DNA from: Lachnospiraceae bacterium
Lineage (GTDB): Bacteria > Bacillota > Clostridia > Lachnospirales > Lachnospiraceae
Reading direction: 5' to 3'
DNA length: 64,000 nt
Assembly (NCBI GenBank): GCA_024696005.1
Contig: JAILHF010000051.1
Span: forward strand, 248,001-312,000
In this document: positions 44,905 through 52,722 of the stretch, piece after piece
Layout of the letters: the number at the start of each line of letters is the position of its first letter
Position numbering within the stretch: the stretch's first letter is position 1
Notes under the pieces: generated by a model
What the model saw: only the letters and a program-made list of their open reading frames with translations
What the model was told of the DNA's origin: nothing
Databases searched by the model: none
Translations under genes and position numbers: made by a program

Positions 44905-45605
44905 GTTTTCTTCGGTTCCTTCTTCCAGTATTTGAGCGCTTCTGCCGCAGCGGCTTTTTCCGCGCTCTTTTTATTCTTGCCCTGACCTTTCCCGCAGGGC
45001 ACATCATTCACATAAACCTCGACCGTGTACAGTTTGTCGTGATCGGGCCCACTCTCGGAGACCAGTTCATATCGGATCGGCACGTTTCCGTCTTTCTGCA
45101 GATATTCCTGCAGCTGCGTCTTGGCATCCTTCTCTTCCAGGTGCCGGTCCGGATCCGCCAATACCCAGCGCTCCACAAAACGTTGCGCTTCCTCAAGGCC
45201 TCCGTCCAGATAGATCGCGCCGATCAGGGCTTCATAGGCATCGGAAACAACGGACGCTTTCTTTCTGCCGCCGCAGGCTTCCTCACCTTTTCCGAGCCGG
45301 ATGAGCTCGCCCAGGCCGATCGCTTCCGCACAGGCGGCCAGCGCCCCTTCGCAGACCAGGGATGCCCTGAGATAGGACAACTTTCCCTCCGGAAGCTCCG
45401 GATAGCGCAGAAAGAGATGGCGGCTGCTGATCAGCTCCAGGACAGCGTCGCCCAAAAACTCCAGCCTTTCGTTGCAGGCGGTCTTATTGATCTTTCGTTC
45501 GAAGACATAGGACGAATGCCTGAGCGCTTCCAGCGCATGTTCCTTATTCCGAAACGTGTAGAAGATACGCTCCTCAAGCAGGGCAAGCGCTTCCTTCTCA
45601 GTCAT
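44895..45605 (-). CDS. rnc: Ribonuclease III
   Basis: A double-strand RNA endonuclease for rRNA and mRNA processing, 236 residues. The signature NERLEFLGDAVLELI (about 42-56), with the acidic catalytic residues, and SDAYEALIGAIYLDGG (about 119-134), are intact. A C-terminal dsRNA-binding domain spans about 158-228 (DAKTQLQEYLQKDG; GKGQGKNKKSAEKAAAAEAL). The start overlaps acpP by 8 bp and the end overlaps smc. Confidence 0.97.
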   Translation of the reverse strand: MTEKEALALLEERIFYTFRNKEHALEALRHSSYVFERKINKTACNERLEFLGDAVLELISSRHLFLRYPELPEGKLSYLRASLVCEGALAACAEAIGLGELIRLGKGEEACGGRKKASVVSDAYEALIGAIYLDGGLEEAQRFVERWVLADPDRHLEEKDAKTQLQEYLQKDGNVPIRYELVSESGPDHDKLYTVEVYVNDVPCGKGQGKNKKSAEKAAAAEALKYWKKEPKKTCI

Positions 45606-45837
45606 GGCTCTTCACCTGTTCCAAAAGCTTCTGGGCATCGCCGACGGTCCTGACTTTTTTCCACTCTTCTGTCGGGATCGTGATCGAAAGCTCCTCCTCC
45701 AGAAGCTTGAGGATCTGCGCCATGTCGATGGAATCCGCGCCCAACGCCGTTTCAAACGTGGCCTCGGGCAGGATCTCGCCGGAATATACCTGCAGCGTTC
45801 TTTCGATCGCGTGCTTTAACGCTTCTTTATCTGTCAT
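45598..45837 (-). CDS. acpP: Acyl carrier protein
   Basis: A 79-residue carrier of growing fatty acyl chains. The phosphopantetheine serine is in GADSIDMAQ, close to the DSLDxVE consensus but with an unusual Met-Ala-Gln in place of the usual Val-Glu. The N-terminal helix is more basic and the whole protein less acidic than typical AcpP. Two consecutive ATG codons start the frame; the second (45837) is better spaced from GGGGAG. It overlaps plsX by 11 bp and rnc by 8 bp, the usual plsX-acpP-rnc order. Confidence 0.93.
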   Translation of the reverse strand: MTDKEALKHAIERTLQVYSGEILPEATFETALGADSIDMAQILKLLEEELSITIPTEEWKKVRTVGDAQKLLEQVKSHD

Positions 45838-46849
45838 CATCGCTCCCCAGTTTCATCTTTTCCCGTATTTTCTCATTGATGCGCTGCGCTTTGAACGTGC
45901 GGCACTGCAGAATGGAATTTCGTACCTCCACGGCTTCCGAGGAACCGTGCGTCTTTACGACCAGGCCGTTCAGCCCCAAAAGCGGTGCACCGCCGTACTG
46001 CTTCACATCAAAGGTCCTGAGTGTCTCCTTCAGGGCCGGCTTGATCAGCGCGCCGCCGATCTTGCTGCGCACGCTGCTCATGATCCCCTTCTTGATGGCC
46101 TTCAGGATAAAACTGGCCTCTCCTTCATAAAGCTTCAGGATCACGTTCCCGACAAAGGCCTCGGTCACGATCACGTCAGCCGCTCCAAAAGGGATGTCGC
46201 GCGATTCGATGCTGCCGATAAAATTGATGTCGTCGCATTCCTTCAAAAGAGGCATCGTCTCCTTGACCAGGGCATTGCCCTTTTCCTCTTCGGCTCCGAT
46301 GTTTACGATCGCGACACGCGGCTTCTCGACCCCGAGCGCGTTCTCATAATAAATGCTTCCCATGCGGGCAAACTGCACAAGATGCTCGGCTCTTGCATCC
46401 ACATTGGCCCCGCAGTCGATCAGAAGCGCAGCCCCCTTTTCGGTCGGGATGATCGGCGCAAGCGGAGCACGCTCCACGCCGGGGATCCGCCCCACGATCA
46501 GCTGGCCTCCCACAAGGATCGCACCGCTCGATCCGGCCGAAACAAAGGCGTCACAGGTTCCTTCCTTTACAAGATGGAGGGCCTTGACGATCGAGGAATC
46601 CTTCTTCCGGCGCACTGCCATGACAGGCGGCTCGGCCATCTCGATCACCTCGGAGGCCTGCACCACTTCGATCCGCTTTTCGTCGTATGTGTACTTGGAA
46701 AGCTCCTGACGGATCACATCCTCCTTCCCCACCAGATACACCATCACATCTTCGGCATCCTGCAGGGCTTCCATCACACCCTTAATGATCTCTCCGGGAG
46801 CGTTATCCCCTCCCATGGCATCGAGCGCGATGCGTACCGTCTCACTCAT
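45827..46849 (-). CDS. plsX: Phosphate acyltransferase PlsX
   Basis: Makes acyl-phosphate from acyl-ACP in phospholipid synthesis, 340 residues. Conserved stretches are RIALDAMGGDNAP at the start, VSAGSSGAILVGGQLIVGRIPGVERAPLAPIIPT, DCGANVD, NIGAEEEKGNALVKE, and the C-terminal YGGAPLLGLNGLVVKTHGSS. The ATG at 46849 is supported by AAGGAG 8 nt upstream; the upstream 13-residue extension lacks any. It is the first gene of the long overlapping series that ends with the CAP protein. Confidence 0.97.
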   Translation of the reverse strand: MSETVRIALDAMGGDNAPGEIIKGVMEALQDAEDVMVYLVGKEDVIRQELSKYTYDEKRIEVVQASEVIEMAEPPVMAVRRKKDSSIVKALHLVKEGTCDAFVSAGSSGAILVGGQLIVGRIPGVERAPLAPIIPTEKGAALLIDCGANVDARAEHLVQFARMGSIYYENALGVEKPRVAIVNIGAEEEKGNALVKETMPLLKECDDINFIGSIESRDIPFGAADVIVTEAFVGNVILKLYEGEASFILKAIKKGIMSSVRSKIGGALIKPALKETLRTFDVKQYGGAPLLGLNGLVVKTHGSSEAVEVRNSILQCRTFKAQRINEKIREKMKLGSDDDR

Positions 46850-46893
46850 TATAGAAGCTCCTTCCTGTTTTTTTCCATAAAAATGCACAATAT

Positions 46894-46922
46894 ATCATAC
46901 TAAAAAATCATAAAAAAAGCAA
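46894..46922 (-). promoter_or_regulatory. Promoter of the plsX operon
   Basis: TTGCTT, 17-bp spacer, TATGAT on the minus strand. The -35 overlaps the end of the upstream terminator stem, which may impose interference. Leader about 40 nt. Confidence 0.6.
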
Positions 46923-46942
46923 GGAAATAAGATTTCCCTGCT
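46912..46942 (-). terminator. Terminator of the TPR/glycosidase-like gene
   Basis: On the minus strand AGCAGGGAAAT pairs with ATTTCCTTGCT (one G-U), loop of 3 nt, followed by six or seven T. Confidence 0.85.
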
Positions 46943-46970
46943 TTTTCTTTCGAATGTCGTTTCAGGGGCG

Positions 46971-48800
46971 CTATCGCAGCAGCTGTCCCCAGTCGCTTAT
47001 GCCGATGTAAGCCCTTGCCCAGGCATCGGTCTCGGCCTCGTTCGGCCCTCCCATGCTGTTATACACCTCCCAGGCGCGGTCCGTGAATCTCGCTCCCGTG
47101 GAATCGTCAAAGGAATAGATCATGATGTCCACATAAGGATTGCGACAGGCTGCCTGATAGGAAGCATACAAAGCTGCCGCCTGCACATCCGCGCCCTGGT
47201 TAGATGATATGCCGGTTTCGCTGGCCATCATGTGACGCACGCCGCCGGACGGCGAGCGCAGGGAAGCGCTGGTCATGTAATTGGTGATGACCGACATGTT
47301 CTGGAAGCTTACCATCGCGTTGGTATTCACCATGCGGGCATAGATCGGATCGATCGCTCCCATGTCCCAGAACTTGGCATAGGTCAGGGGAACGGGATGC
47401 GGGTGGAACGAAAGTCCCCAGTCGATGTTTCCTCCGGCACAGATCATGGCGTTGAAGCTGTTGATGAAATCCTTTCCGTCCATGAACCAGTAGTATTCCC
47501 TGTCATTGGCCGGCTTGTTGCGGTCCCAGTTCTGGTCCAGGCAGATGAAGACCCTGGCATTCGCATTCGTGCTCTTGATCGCGTTATACGCGACGCGGAA
47601 GCCCTGCATGTATTCCCTTACATAGGTATCCCAGTCCGTATAGGCGATGTAGCACCATTTCCGGACATTCACTTCGTTTCCGATGATGTAGTCCTGTGTG
47701 CCGCTCATGTTGGCCACGCCCTTCATCGCGGAGGCCAGGGCGTTGACCCCTTCCGCATTGGAGGCATTGAACATGTACTGCAGCGGCCCCTCGTCAACCA
47801 TGTGGCTGTCCGCCTGGTTCGCACGGGGATGCCTGAGCGTCCCGTTGTTTCCGTAATTGTTGACCTGCATGATCCAGGCCGGAATGCCCTGGTTGGTATC
47901 CAGGTTCCAGTTGTAGAAATAATCGGTAAGCCCCTTCTTGGGATAGTTCACACGGGGACGTGTGTTCGTGGCGAGCAGTTCCGGATTCGTGATGTACTGG
48001 GGCTCACCCAGCATCGCCATTGCCCCGTTCTGCCTTGCCGCAAAGACATATTTGCAATACAGTCCGCCCACGGCTCCGTTGGTCAGGGGAAAACTCGCCT
48101 CGGGATTAGCGGATACCGGCGCGGAACCCACTTCCGTAGCTCCGTCCAGGCTGTACTGATAAGGCGCCAGCTGATAGACATGCACCTTCCCGTCATCGGA
48201 AGCCGGCGCACTCGAAAAGCTCATCTTCAGGCGAACGGTAGAAGCATCCGCCAGCACACAGCCGGCAGTATTGGCCGGAACACCGGGCGCCGATGCCATC
48301 TGCTGCTCTTCCATTTCCTCTTCTTCTTCCTCGCTGCCCTCTTCCCCTTCCTTTTCCTCTTCGGGATCGGGCGTGGGCGTGGGCGAAGGCTTGGGAGTGG
48401 GCGTAGGAGAAGGTGTGGGCGTGGGCGAAGGCGCAAGCTTCGCGATCAGCTCACTCTTCGAGCTCTGCATCCCCGCATCCCCGGTCGCTTCATAGCCCTT
48501 GTCCAGGATGATCTCTGCTTCATGATAACGCCCCAGGGCGGTATAAGCCTTGGACATGCCGAGATAGACCTCCCCGGAAGACGGATCGATCTCCAGCGCT
48601 TTCTTGTATTCCTCCAGCGCTGCCTCGGCCTTGGATTCTTCCATAAGTTTTTTTGCGCTCTCGCAGTACTTCTGAAGACGACGTACCGGATCGTTCGCAC
48701 GCACAACACCACCGATGCTTAATGCCAGCACGGCCACCGCGACAACTGCCACCGCGATGATGATGATCAGACGCTTATTGCTCTTGAGCTTTTCCAACAT
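46971..48800 (-). CDS. Membrane-anchored TPR protein with TIM-barrel glycosidase-like domain (DUF5722-like)
   Basis: A 609-residue protein. Membrane segment at 10-33; two TPR-type helices pairs at about 38-115 (AALEEYKKALEIDPSSGEVYLGMSKAYTALGRYHEAEIIL); a Thr-Pro and Glu-rich linker at 122-170. A beta-sandwich precedes (180-285) a C-terminal catalytic-looking domain (about 285-609). That domain has YIIGNEVN (E376) and HMMASETGI (E528) at the spacing typical of the acid/base and nucleophile of clan GH-A TIM barrels. I recall this layout as DUF5722, not verified. No substrate is known. Faces outside, so it may act on wall, host or dietary glycans while the TPR part binds a partner. Terminator follows. 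Confidence 0.83.
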   Translation of the reverse strand: MLEKLKSNKRLIIIIAVAVVAVAVLALSIGGVVRANDPVRRLQKYCESAKKLMEESKAEAALEEYKKALEIDPSSGEVYLGMSKAYTALGRYHEAEIILDKGYEATGDAGMQSSKSELIAKLAPSPTPTPSPTPTPKPSPTPTPDPEEEKEGEEGSEEEEEEMEEQQMASAPGVPANTAGCVLADASTVRLKMSFSSAPASDDGKVHVYQLAPYQYSLDGATEVGSAPVSANPEASFPLTNGAVGGLYCKYVFAARQNGAMAMLGEPQYITNPELLATNTRPRVNYPKKGLTDYFYNWNLDTNQGIPAWIMQVNNYGNNGTLRHPRANQADSHMVDEGPLQYMFNASNAEGVNALASAMKGVANMSGTQDYIIGNEVNVRKWCYIAYTDWDTYVREYMQGFRVAYNAIKSTNANARVFICLDQNWDRNKPANDREYYWFMDGKDFINSFNAMICAGGNIDWGLSFHPHPVPLTYAKFWDMGAIDPIYARMVNTNAMVSFQNMSVITNYMTSASLRSPSGGVRHMMASETGISSNQGADVQAAALYASYQAACRNPYVDIMIYSFDDSTGARFTDRAWEVYNSMGGPNEAETDAWARAYIGISDWGQLLR

Positions 48801-48818
48801 CCTTCTTTTTCCTTTCTC

Positions 48819-49937
48819 TTATCGTACCGTGCAGATTCCCCAGACACCGTCTTTCTTCGCAAAAAACTTCCCATCCGTCACTTCCGAGATCGACTCAAAA
48901 ACACCGAAGGGAACCAGTTCTTCATTATCCCAGCTGTAGAGCGCATATTCACCGTCCCTGCAGAGGGCAACGCAGCCATCCGTACAGGAGGCCGCAAAAA
49001 AATGATCTTTCCAGTAGCTGATATACTCCTCTACCATCTCCGGCGGATAATAATCCGGATACATCTCACTGTTGTACTCGTATAAACGATCCTCATAGTA
49101 TTCCGTAGTCCGGATCCCTTCATACTCGCAGGGGATCCGTTCATTGCCCATATCGTCCACATAGCCCCATTTCCCGTCCCGTTTAACGGCACAAAGACCT
49201 TCCGAAAAAGCCGAGGCATTCTCATAAACAAAATCGGTGACAGGCGAACCGCCCGAAACGATCCCGTAGCCCCCATCACCCGTCGTCCTCCCGCGGAAGG
49301 TCGTACAGGCAAAGCTGTCCTCATATTCCGTCACAAGGCCGTCCATTTCGGACTGGTCCACGTAGAGGATCCTTTCGTTCTCATCATCCCAGTAGAGACA
49401 GCCATCCGGTGAGGTGCCGTTCACATCGTAGTATACCGCATCCTCCGGCAGGGCAAACAATTCACCGTGATCCACGCCATACGCTTCCGCATCGGATTCA
49501 TAGCCGGTGGAGACACAATAATCAAAGGCGTGGTAGACCATAGCGTAAACCGGCTCGGCGATCCAGTTTCCTTCAATGTCGATCAGTCCGAAGGAATCTC
49601 CGTCACGCACCACATAGTAATGCTCTTTCACAACCGTCGGTTCGGTATTGGAGACATCGGAGCCGTAGATGGGGCGCCATGCATAGAGCAGGCCGCACAC
49701 CTCCATCCCGTCCAGCTGCGAAAGCGGTGTAAATCCGTAAAGCTCCTCTTCCACCGGTTCCGGTTCAGGTTCGGGTTCCGGCTCCTCCGCTTCGGTGGGC
49801 GTTGCCTCGGGCTTCTCCCCGGGTTCTTCATCCGCCTCGGCGTCTTCAATGCTGCCGCGCCCGGGCTTTTCCGTTTCGCCGCAGGCCCCCAGGGCAAACA
49901 CCGCACAGAGAAATAATGCGATCACCCTCTTCTTCAT
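48819..49937 (-). CDS. WG-repeat lipoprotein
   Basis: A 372-residue lipoprotein with lipobox ALGAC (cysteine at about 19), then an acidic Pro/Glu-rich spacer (about 25-65). The remainder consists of WG-type beta repeats: FGLIDIEGNWIAEPVYAM, YGIVSGGSPVTDFVYENASAFSEGLCAVKRDGKWGYVDDMGNERIP, and final KKDGVWGI. WG repeats are found in surface or periplasmic proteins of mostly unknown function. The ATG has GAGGGGG upstream. It is followed by the TPR/glycosidase-like gene after 18 bp, so the two form a unit. Confidence 0.9.
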   Translation of the reverse strand: MKKRVIALFLCAVFALGACGETEKPGRGSIEDAEADEEPGEKPEATPTEAEEPEPEPEPEPVEEELYGFTPLSQLDGMEVCGLLYAWRPIYGSDVSNTEPTVVKEHYYVVRDGDSFGLIDIEGNWIAEPVYAMVYHAFDYCVSTGYESDAEAYGVDHGELFALPEDAVYYDVNGTSPDGCLYWDDENERILYVDQSEMDGLVTEYEDSFACTTFRGRTTGDGGYGIVSGGSPVTDFVYENASAFSEGLCAVKRDGKWGYVDDMGNERIPCEYEGIRTTEYYEDRLYEYNSEMYPDYYPPEMVEEYISYWKDHFFAASCTDGCVALCRDGEYALYSWDNEELVPFGVFESISEVTDGKFFAKKDGVWGICTVR

Positions 49938-49958
49938 ACTCTTTCCCCCTCAATTTTG

Positions 49959-49989
49959 AAAAAAAACCGCCTTTGTTTCCAAAAGCGGT
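49959..49989 (-). terminator. Terminator of rpmF
   Basis: ACCGCTTTT pairs with AAAGGCGGT (one G-U) with a 6-nt loop, followed by seven T on the minus strand. It lies 40 bp after rpmF and just before the WG lipoprotein gene, whose own promoter is therefore unclear. Confidence 0.88.
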
Positions 49990-50029
49990 CTTCATCTACA
50001 GGATACAGCTCCAAAAGGGCAGCTTACGA

Positions 50030-50209
50030 TCAGCCCACCTCCAGGATCTCCTTTTTGTTGTACGCGCCGCAAGCCTTGCATACACGATGAGGAACCATCA
50101 ATGCACCGCATTTGCTGCACTTGACAAGAGTAGGAGCGCTCATTTTCCAGTTCGCTCTCCTTTTATCTCTTCTTCCTTTGGAAGATTTGTTCTTAGGACA
50201 AATGGACAT
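50030..50209 (-). CDS. rpmF: 50S ribosomal protein L32
   Basis: A 59-residue ribosomal protein too short for a normal gene caller threshold. The reading is MSICPKNKSSKGRRDKRRAN at the start, then KMSAPTLVKCSKCGALMVPHRVCKACGAY and NKKEILEVG. Cysteines in CSKCG and CKACG form the zinc-ribbon, so this is the zinc-binding form. GAGGTG is 7 nt before the ATG. A perfect consensus promoter precedes it. In most Firmicutes rpmF lies next to plsX; here two genes intervene. Confidence 0.97.
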   Translation of the reverse strand: MSICPKNKSSKGRRDKRRANWKMSAPTLVKCSKCGALMVPHRVCKACGAYNKKEILEVG

Positions 50210-50243
50210 CTTTCACACCTCGCTTTCCTTAACGCACTTTGCC

Positions 50244-50273
50244 ATTATAATCACAATGCATATGTTTTGTCAA
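50244..50273 (-). promoter_or_regulatory. Consensus SigA promoter of rpmF
   Basis: Perfect TTGACA and TATAAT with an 18-bp spacer on the minus strand, leader about 30 nt. Confidence 0.92.
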
Positions 50274-50282
50274 CTGTTTTTT

Positions 50283-51236
50283 TTATTTATCTTTCTTTTG
50301 TGTCTGCGCCTCTTCGGCGAAGCCGCGCATACGCAGATCCCAGACATCACTGTACGCCGGAGTGGTCTCGTGGACCAGCTTGTCACTGCAGTAATCGTTG
50401 CGCAGGGCGCCCTTATCGTTCTTAAGGAAGGTATTCAGCTCCACAAAACCGGTATAGTGCTGCTCGCAACCCTGGCGCAGGATGATGTTGAGAGCATCCA
50501 CTCCTTTGTTGTTCAGGCAGCCCTTGCTCGCCCCGCCGTAAACCGGCACCATGCTGATCAGATTGATCTCCACACCGGGGCACTCCTGCCGGATGCGCTC
50601 CACCAGATTGAAGATCCCGTCCGCGGTGCGCTTCGCGTCAAAGCAGACCAGATCGTTGGTGCCGAGCATGATGAAGACGCGCTTCGCTCCCATCTGCGCG
50701 ATGCTCTTCCATACCGGCTGCGAAACGCCCTGGTACGCAGGATGAAGGTTGTTCTTTTCCTTCAGCGCATGGTACGTAGCATAGGAAGTGGAAGAAAGAA
50801 AGACAGCCTGCGAGGCCGGCGATTCCTTATGTCTCGCAAGATAAAGCTTGTATCCGCTCATCACCGAATCCCCGACAAACGCGGATTCCCTGAAGTAGTC
50901 CTCGAGAGTTGCTGCGGACATCCCGTTTTCGGAAACGGCATGGATGTTCTGCGAAACACTGATCATGTTCCAGGAGACGCCGCCTGCAGGCGCATAGGGA
51001 AGCCTCCCCTCCTTTTTGCCGTACTGCCGGTAATGCTTGTACATCACCGCGGGATCCGTCGTGCCGTACACCGCAACCACATCCGGATAGGCTTTTGCAT
51101 AGAATTCCGCGTCAAACAGCGTCCCGTCCGGCATGACCTCGGGTTCCGCCTGGACCCTGAGCGTGGAAAGAGCGCTGACAAGCGCGAACATGAACAAAAA
51201 CGCAGTCAATACAGAAGCAAGCTTTCTTTTTTTCAT
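50283..51236 (-). CDS. Exported SGNH/GDSL-family hydrolase
   Basis: A 317-residue exported protein with a signal peptide (about 1-30, ending VQAEPE). After a region with DPAVMYKHYRQYGKKEGR, a repeat seen in other Lachnospiraceae surface hydrolases, comes an SGNH fold. The nucleophile block is FVGDSVMSGY (about 117-126), the Asn block MLGTNDL, and a late SDKLVHETTPAY supplies the Asp and His. Likely an esterase acting on cell wall or extracellular polymer acetyl groups; substrate unknown. ATG at 51236 with GGGAG upstream, not the longer frame. It follows the dehydrogenase gene. Confidence 0.88.
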   Translation of the reverse strand: MKKRKLASVLTAFLFMFALVSALSTLRVQAEPEVMPDGTLFDAEFYAKAYPDVVAVYGTTDPAVMYKHYRQYGKKEGRLPYAPAGGVSWNMISVSQNIHAVSENGMSAATLEDYFRESAFVGDSVMSGYKLYLARHKESPASQAVFLSSTSYATYHALKEKNNLHPAYQGVSQPVWKSIAQMGAKRVFIMLGTNDLVCFDAKRTADGIFNLVERIRQECPGVEINLISMVPVYGGASKGCLNNKGVDALNIILRQGCEQHYTGFVELNTFLKNDKGALRNDYCSDKLVHETTPAYSDVWDLRMRGFAEEAQTQKKDK

Positions 51237-51329
51237 CTTTTTATTCTCCCGAAAAGATCCGTCATAAAATGAATGTGAATGGATTTTATCACATCCGCTC
51301 CGAAAATACACTACCCAAAATCAAAAATT

Positions 51330-52388
51330 TCAAAACATTTCTTCCATCTCCCGGTACAGCGCCGAGAGCCTGTTCTCACTCAGATCCGTCTCGCTCAGGA
51401 TCGTATAGCGGTCGGCCCGTGTTGCGGCCGCCTGTTGCCATGCCTTCACGAAAACTTCTTCACTCACCTTCTGGGATGAAGGCTTTACGGGTATCCCGTA
51501 GTTCTTTATGATGCGGATGATCTTTTCCGGATCGCGCCCCTGGAAGATACAGGCCGGATAACTCCCCATGGCTGTTGCGATGCCGTGAGGCACATTGCAC
51601 TCCTCCGAAAAATCCTCTTCCAGCGCATGGCAGAACAGATGCTCGGAGCCCGAGCTCGGCCTGGAAGATCCGGCGATCTCCATCGCAAGCCCGCCCATGA
51701 CAAGGGCGTGGGTCAGACGGATGATGAAATCGCGGCTCTTCAGCTGCTCACCTTCGCCGCAGAGCATGGAATCGAAAGCCATGCGCGAGATCATGCAGGC
51801 AAAATCATCCACCGCGTCTCCGCGCTTTTTCCCTGCCAGCTTCCAGTCAAAAAGGGCCGTATCCTTCGATACCGTATCCCCTATGCCGGCTAGCAGCTGA
51901 CGATCGGGCGCGCTTTTCACCACATTGACGTCGATCACGATGGCATCGGGAATCGTGCAGCGGAAGCTCTTTCTCGCCTTGCCTTCCGTCCCGAGGACCG
52001 CAACAGGCGAGGCCAGGGAATCGTTCGAAAGCGTGGTCGGCAGGGACAGAAGCTGCGTTTTGGATACATATGCCGCAAACTTGGCCAGATCCAGAACGGT
52101 CCCGCCGCCAAAACCGATCACCAGACGGATATCGTTCATCGTGATGTATTTGGCCAGAGCCACGGCGCTGTCATAATCGGCTTTTTGTATCAGATGCAGC
52201 TCGCTTTGGGAAAAATCCCGGAGGATCTCGTCGATCGTCTTTTCAAAGATCCCTTTCAGGTTTTCCTCCGTGACAAGTATGGTCTTTACCGCCCCGGGTT
52301 TCGGAAACGCTTTTCCGATCACGGAAGGGATATCATCAAATACACCCTCTTCCACGACCAGATGGTAAGGCAGTCGAAAACGGTTCAT
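51330..52388 (-). CDS. Glycerol-1-phosphate dehydrogenase-like (AraM/EgsA-type) dehydrogenase
   Basis: A 352-residue member of the iron/zinc alcohol-dehydrogenase-like fold. Features: NAD-binding VIGFGGGTVLDLAKFAAYVSK, LPTTLSNDSLASPVAVLGTEGK, DTVSKDTALFDWKLA, and the metal-binding SSRPSSGSEHLFCHALE with later ECNVPHGIATAMG. These match glycerol-1-phosphate dehydrogenases of the AraM type. In Bacillus such an enzyme makes glycerol-1-phosphate for heptaprenyl lipid or teichoic-type products; here the role is open. GAGG is 11 nt before ATG. Divergent from the small gene at 52426 over only 37 bp. Confidence 0.87.
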   Translation of the reverse strand: MNRFRLPYHLVVEEGVFDDIPSVIGKAFPKPGAVKTILVTEENLKGIFEKTIDEILRDFSQSELHLIQKADYDSAVALAKYITMNDIRLVIGFGGGTVLDLAKFAAYVSKTQLLSLPTTLSNDSLASPVAVLGTEGKARKSFRCTIPDAIVIDVNVVKSAPDRQLLAGIGDTVSKDTALFDWKLAGKKRGDAVDDFACMISRMAFDSMLCGEGEQLKSRDFIIRLTHALVMGGLAMEIAGSSRPSSGSEHLFCHALEEDFSEECNVPHGIATAMGSYPACIFQGRDPEKIIRIIKNYGIPVKPSSQKVSEEVFVKAWQQAAATRADRYTILSETDLSENRLSALYREMEEMF

Positions 52389-52409
52389 CTTTCTGCATCC
52401 TCTTTTCTG

Positions 52410-52418
52410 TGCTATAAT
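52410..52418 (+). promoter_or_regulatory. Extended -10 box abutting the start codon of the small gene
   Basis: TGCTATAAT, then 7 nt (CCTGTTT), then ATG. Same geometry as recJ: the predicted transcript would begin at or next to the start codon. Confidence 0.6.
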
Positions 52419-52425
52419 CCTGTTT

Positions 52426-52713
52426 ATGGAGAATCGTATCTTTCAAAAGGCTCTTGCCGACATGAGCTTCGACTTCGCAGCGGGCGGTGCGATCCGCCAT
52501 CTGCACAGCCTGGGCTATTCCCCCGAAGAGATCGCATCCCGGCTCTCCTGCCCCGTTCCCATCGAACGCATCCGGGAAGAGATCGCGGCTTTCGAAGCCG
52601 AAAAGGAAAGCAACGCGCCCCTGTATGATTACATAAAGGAAACGGATGCGGCCGGCCGCACGTCCTTCCGCCGCGTCCCCCGTCCCGGGCAGGAACAAGA
52701 CCGCTCCACGTAA
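52426..52713 (+). CDS. Small protein of unknown function, possibly leaderless
   Basis: A 95-residue protein. No signal peptide or membrane segment. The first half (NRIFQKALADMSFDFAAGGAIRHLHSLGYSPEEIASRLS) looks like a short helix-turn-helix-type fold. A weak memory of similar Lachnospiraceae proteins with GGAIRHL followed by GY and FPTP-like ends supports reality. The C-terminal part is charged and rich in Arg and Pro, possibly disordered. There is no ribosome site, but an extended -10 box ends 7 nt before the ATG; an alternative start is ATG 52462. It converges on the EAL gene with a 9-bp gap and no terminator. Confidence 0.65.
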   Translation: MENRIFQKALADMSFDFAAGGAIRHLHSLGYSPEEIASRLSCPVPIERIREEIAAFEAEKESNAPLYDYIKETDAAGRTSFRRVPRPGQEQDRST

Positions 52714-52722
52714 TCCCTCCCG

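Noticed and set aside
48360-48430. GGGCGTGGGCG-type repeats as a noncoding regulatory array
   Set aside because: They lie in frame in the TPR/glycosidase-like gene and code for its Thr-Pro linker.
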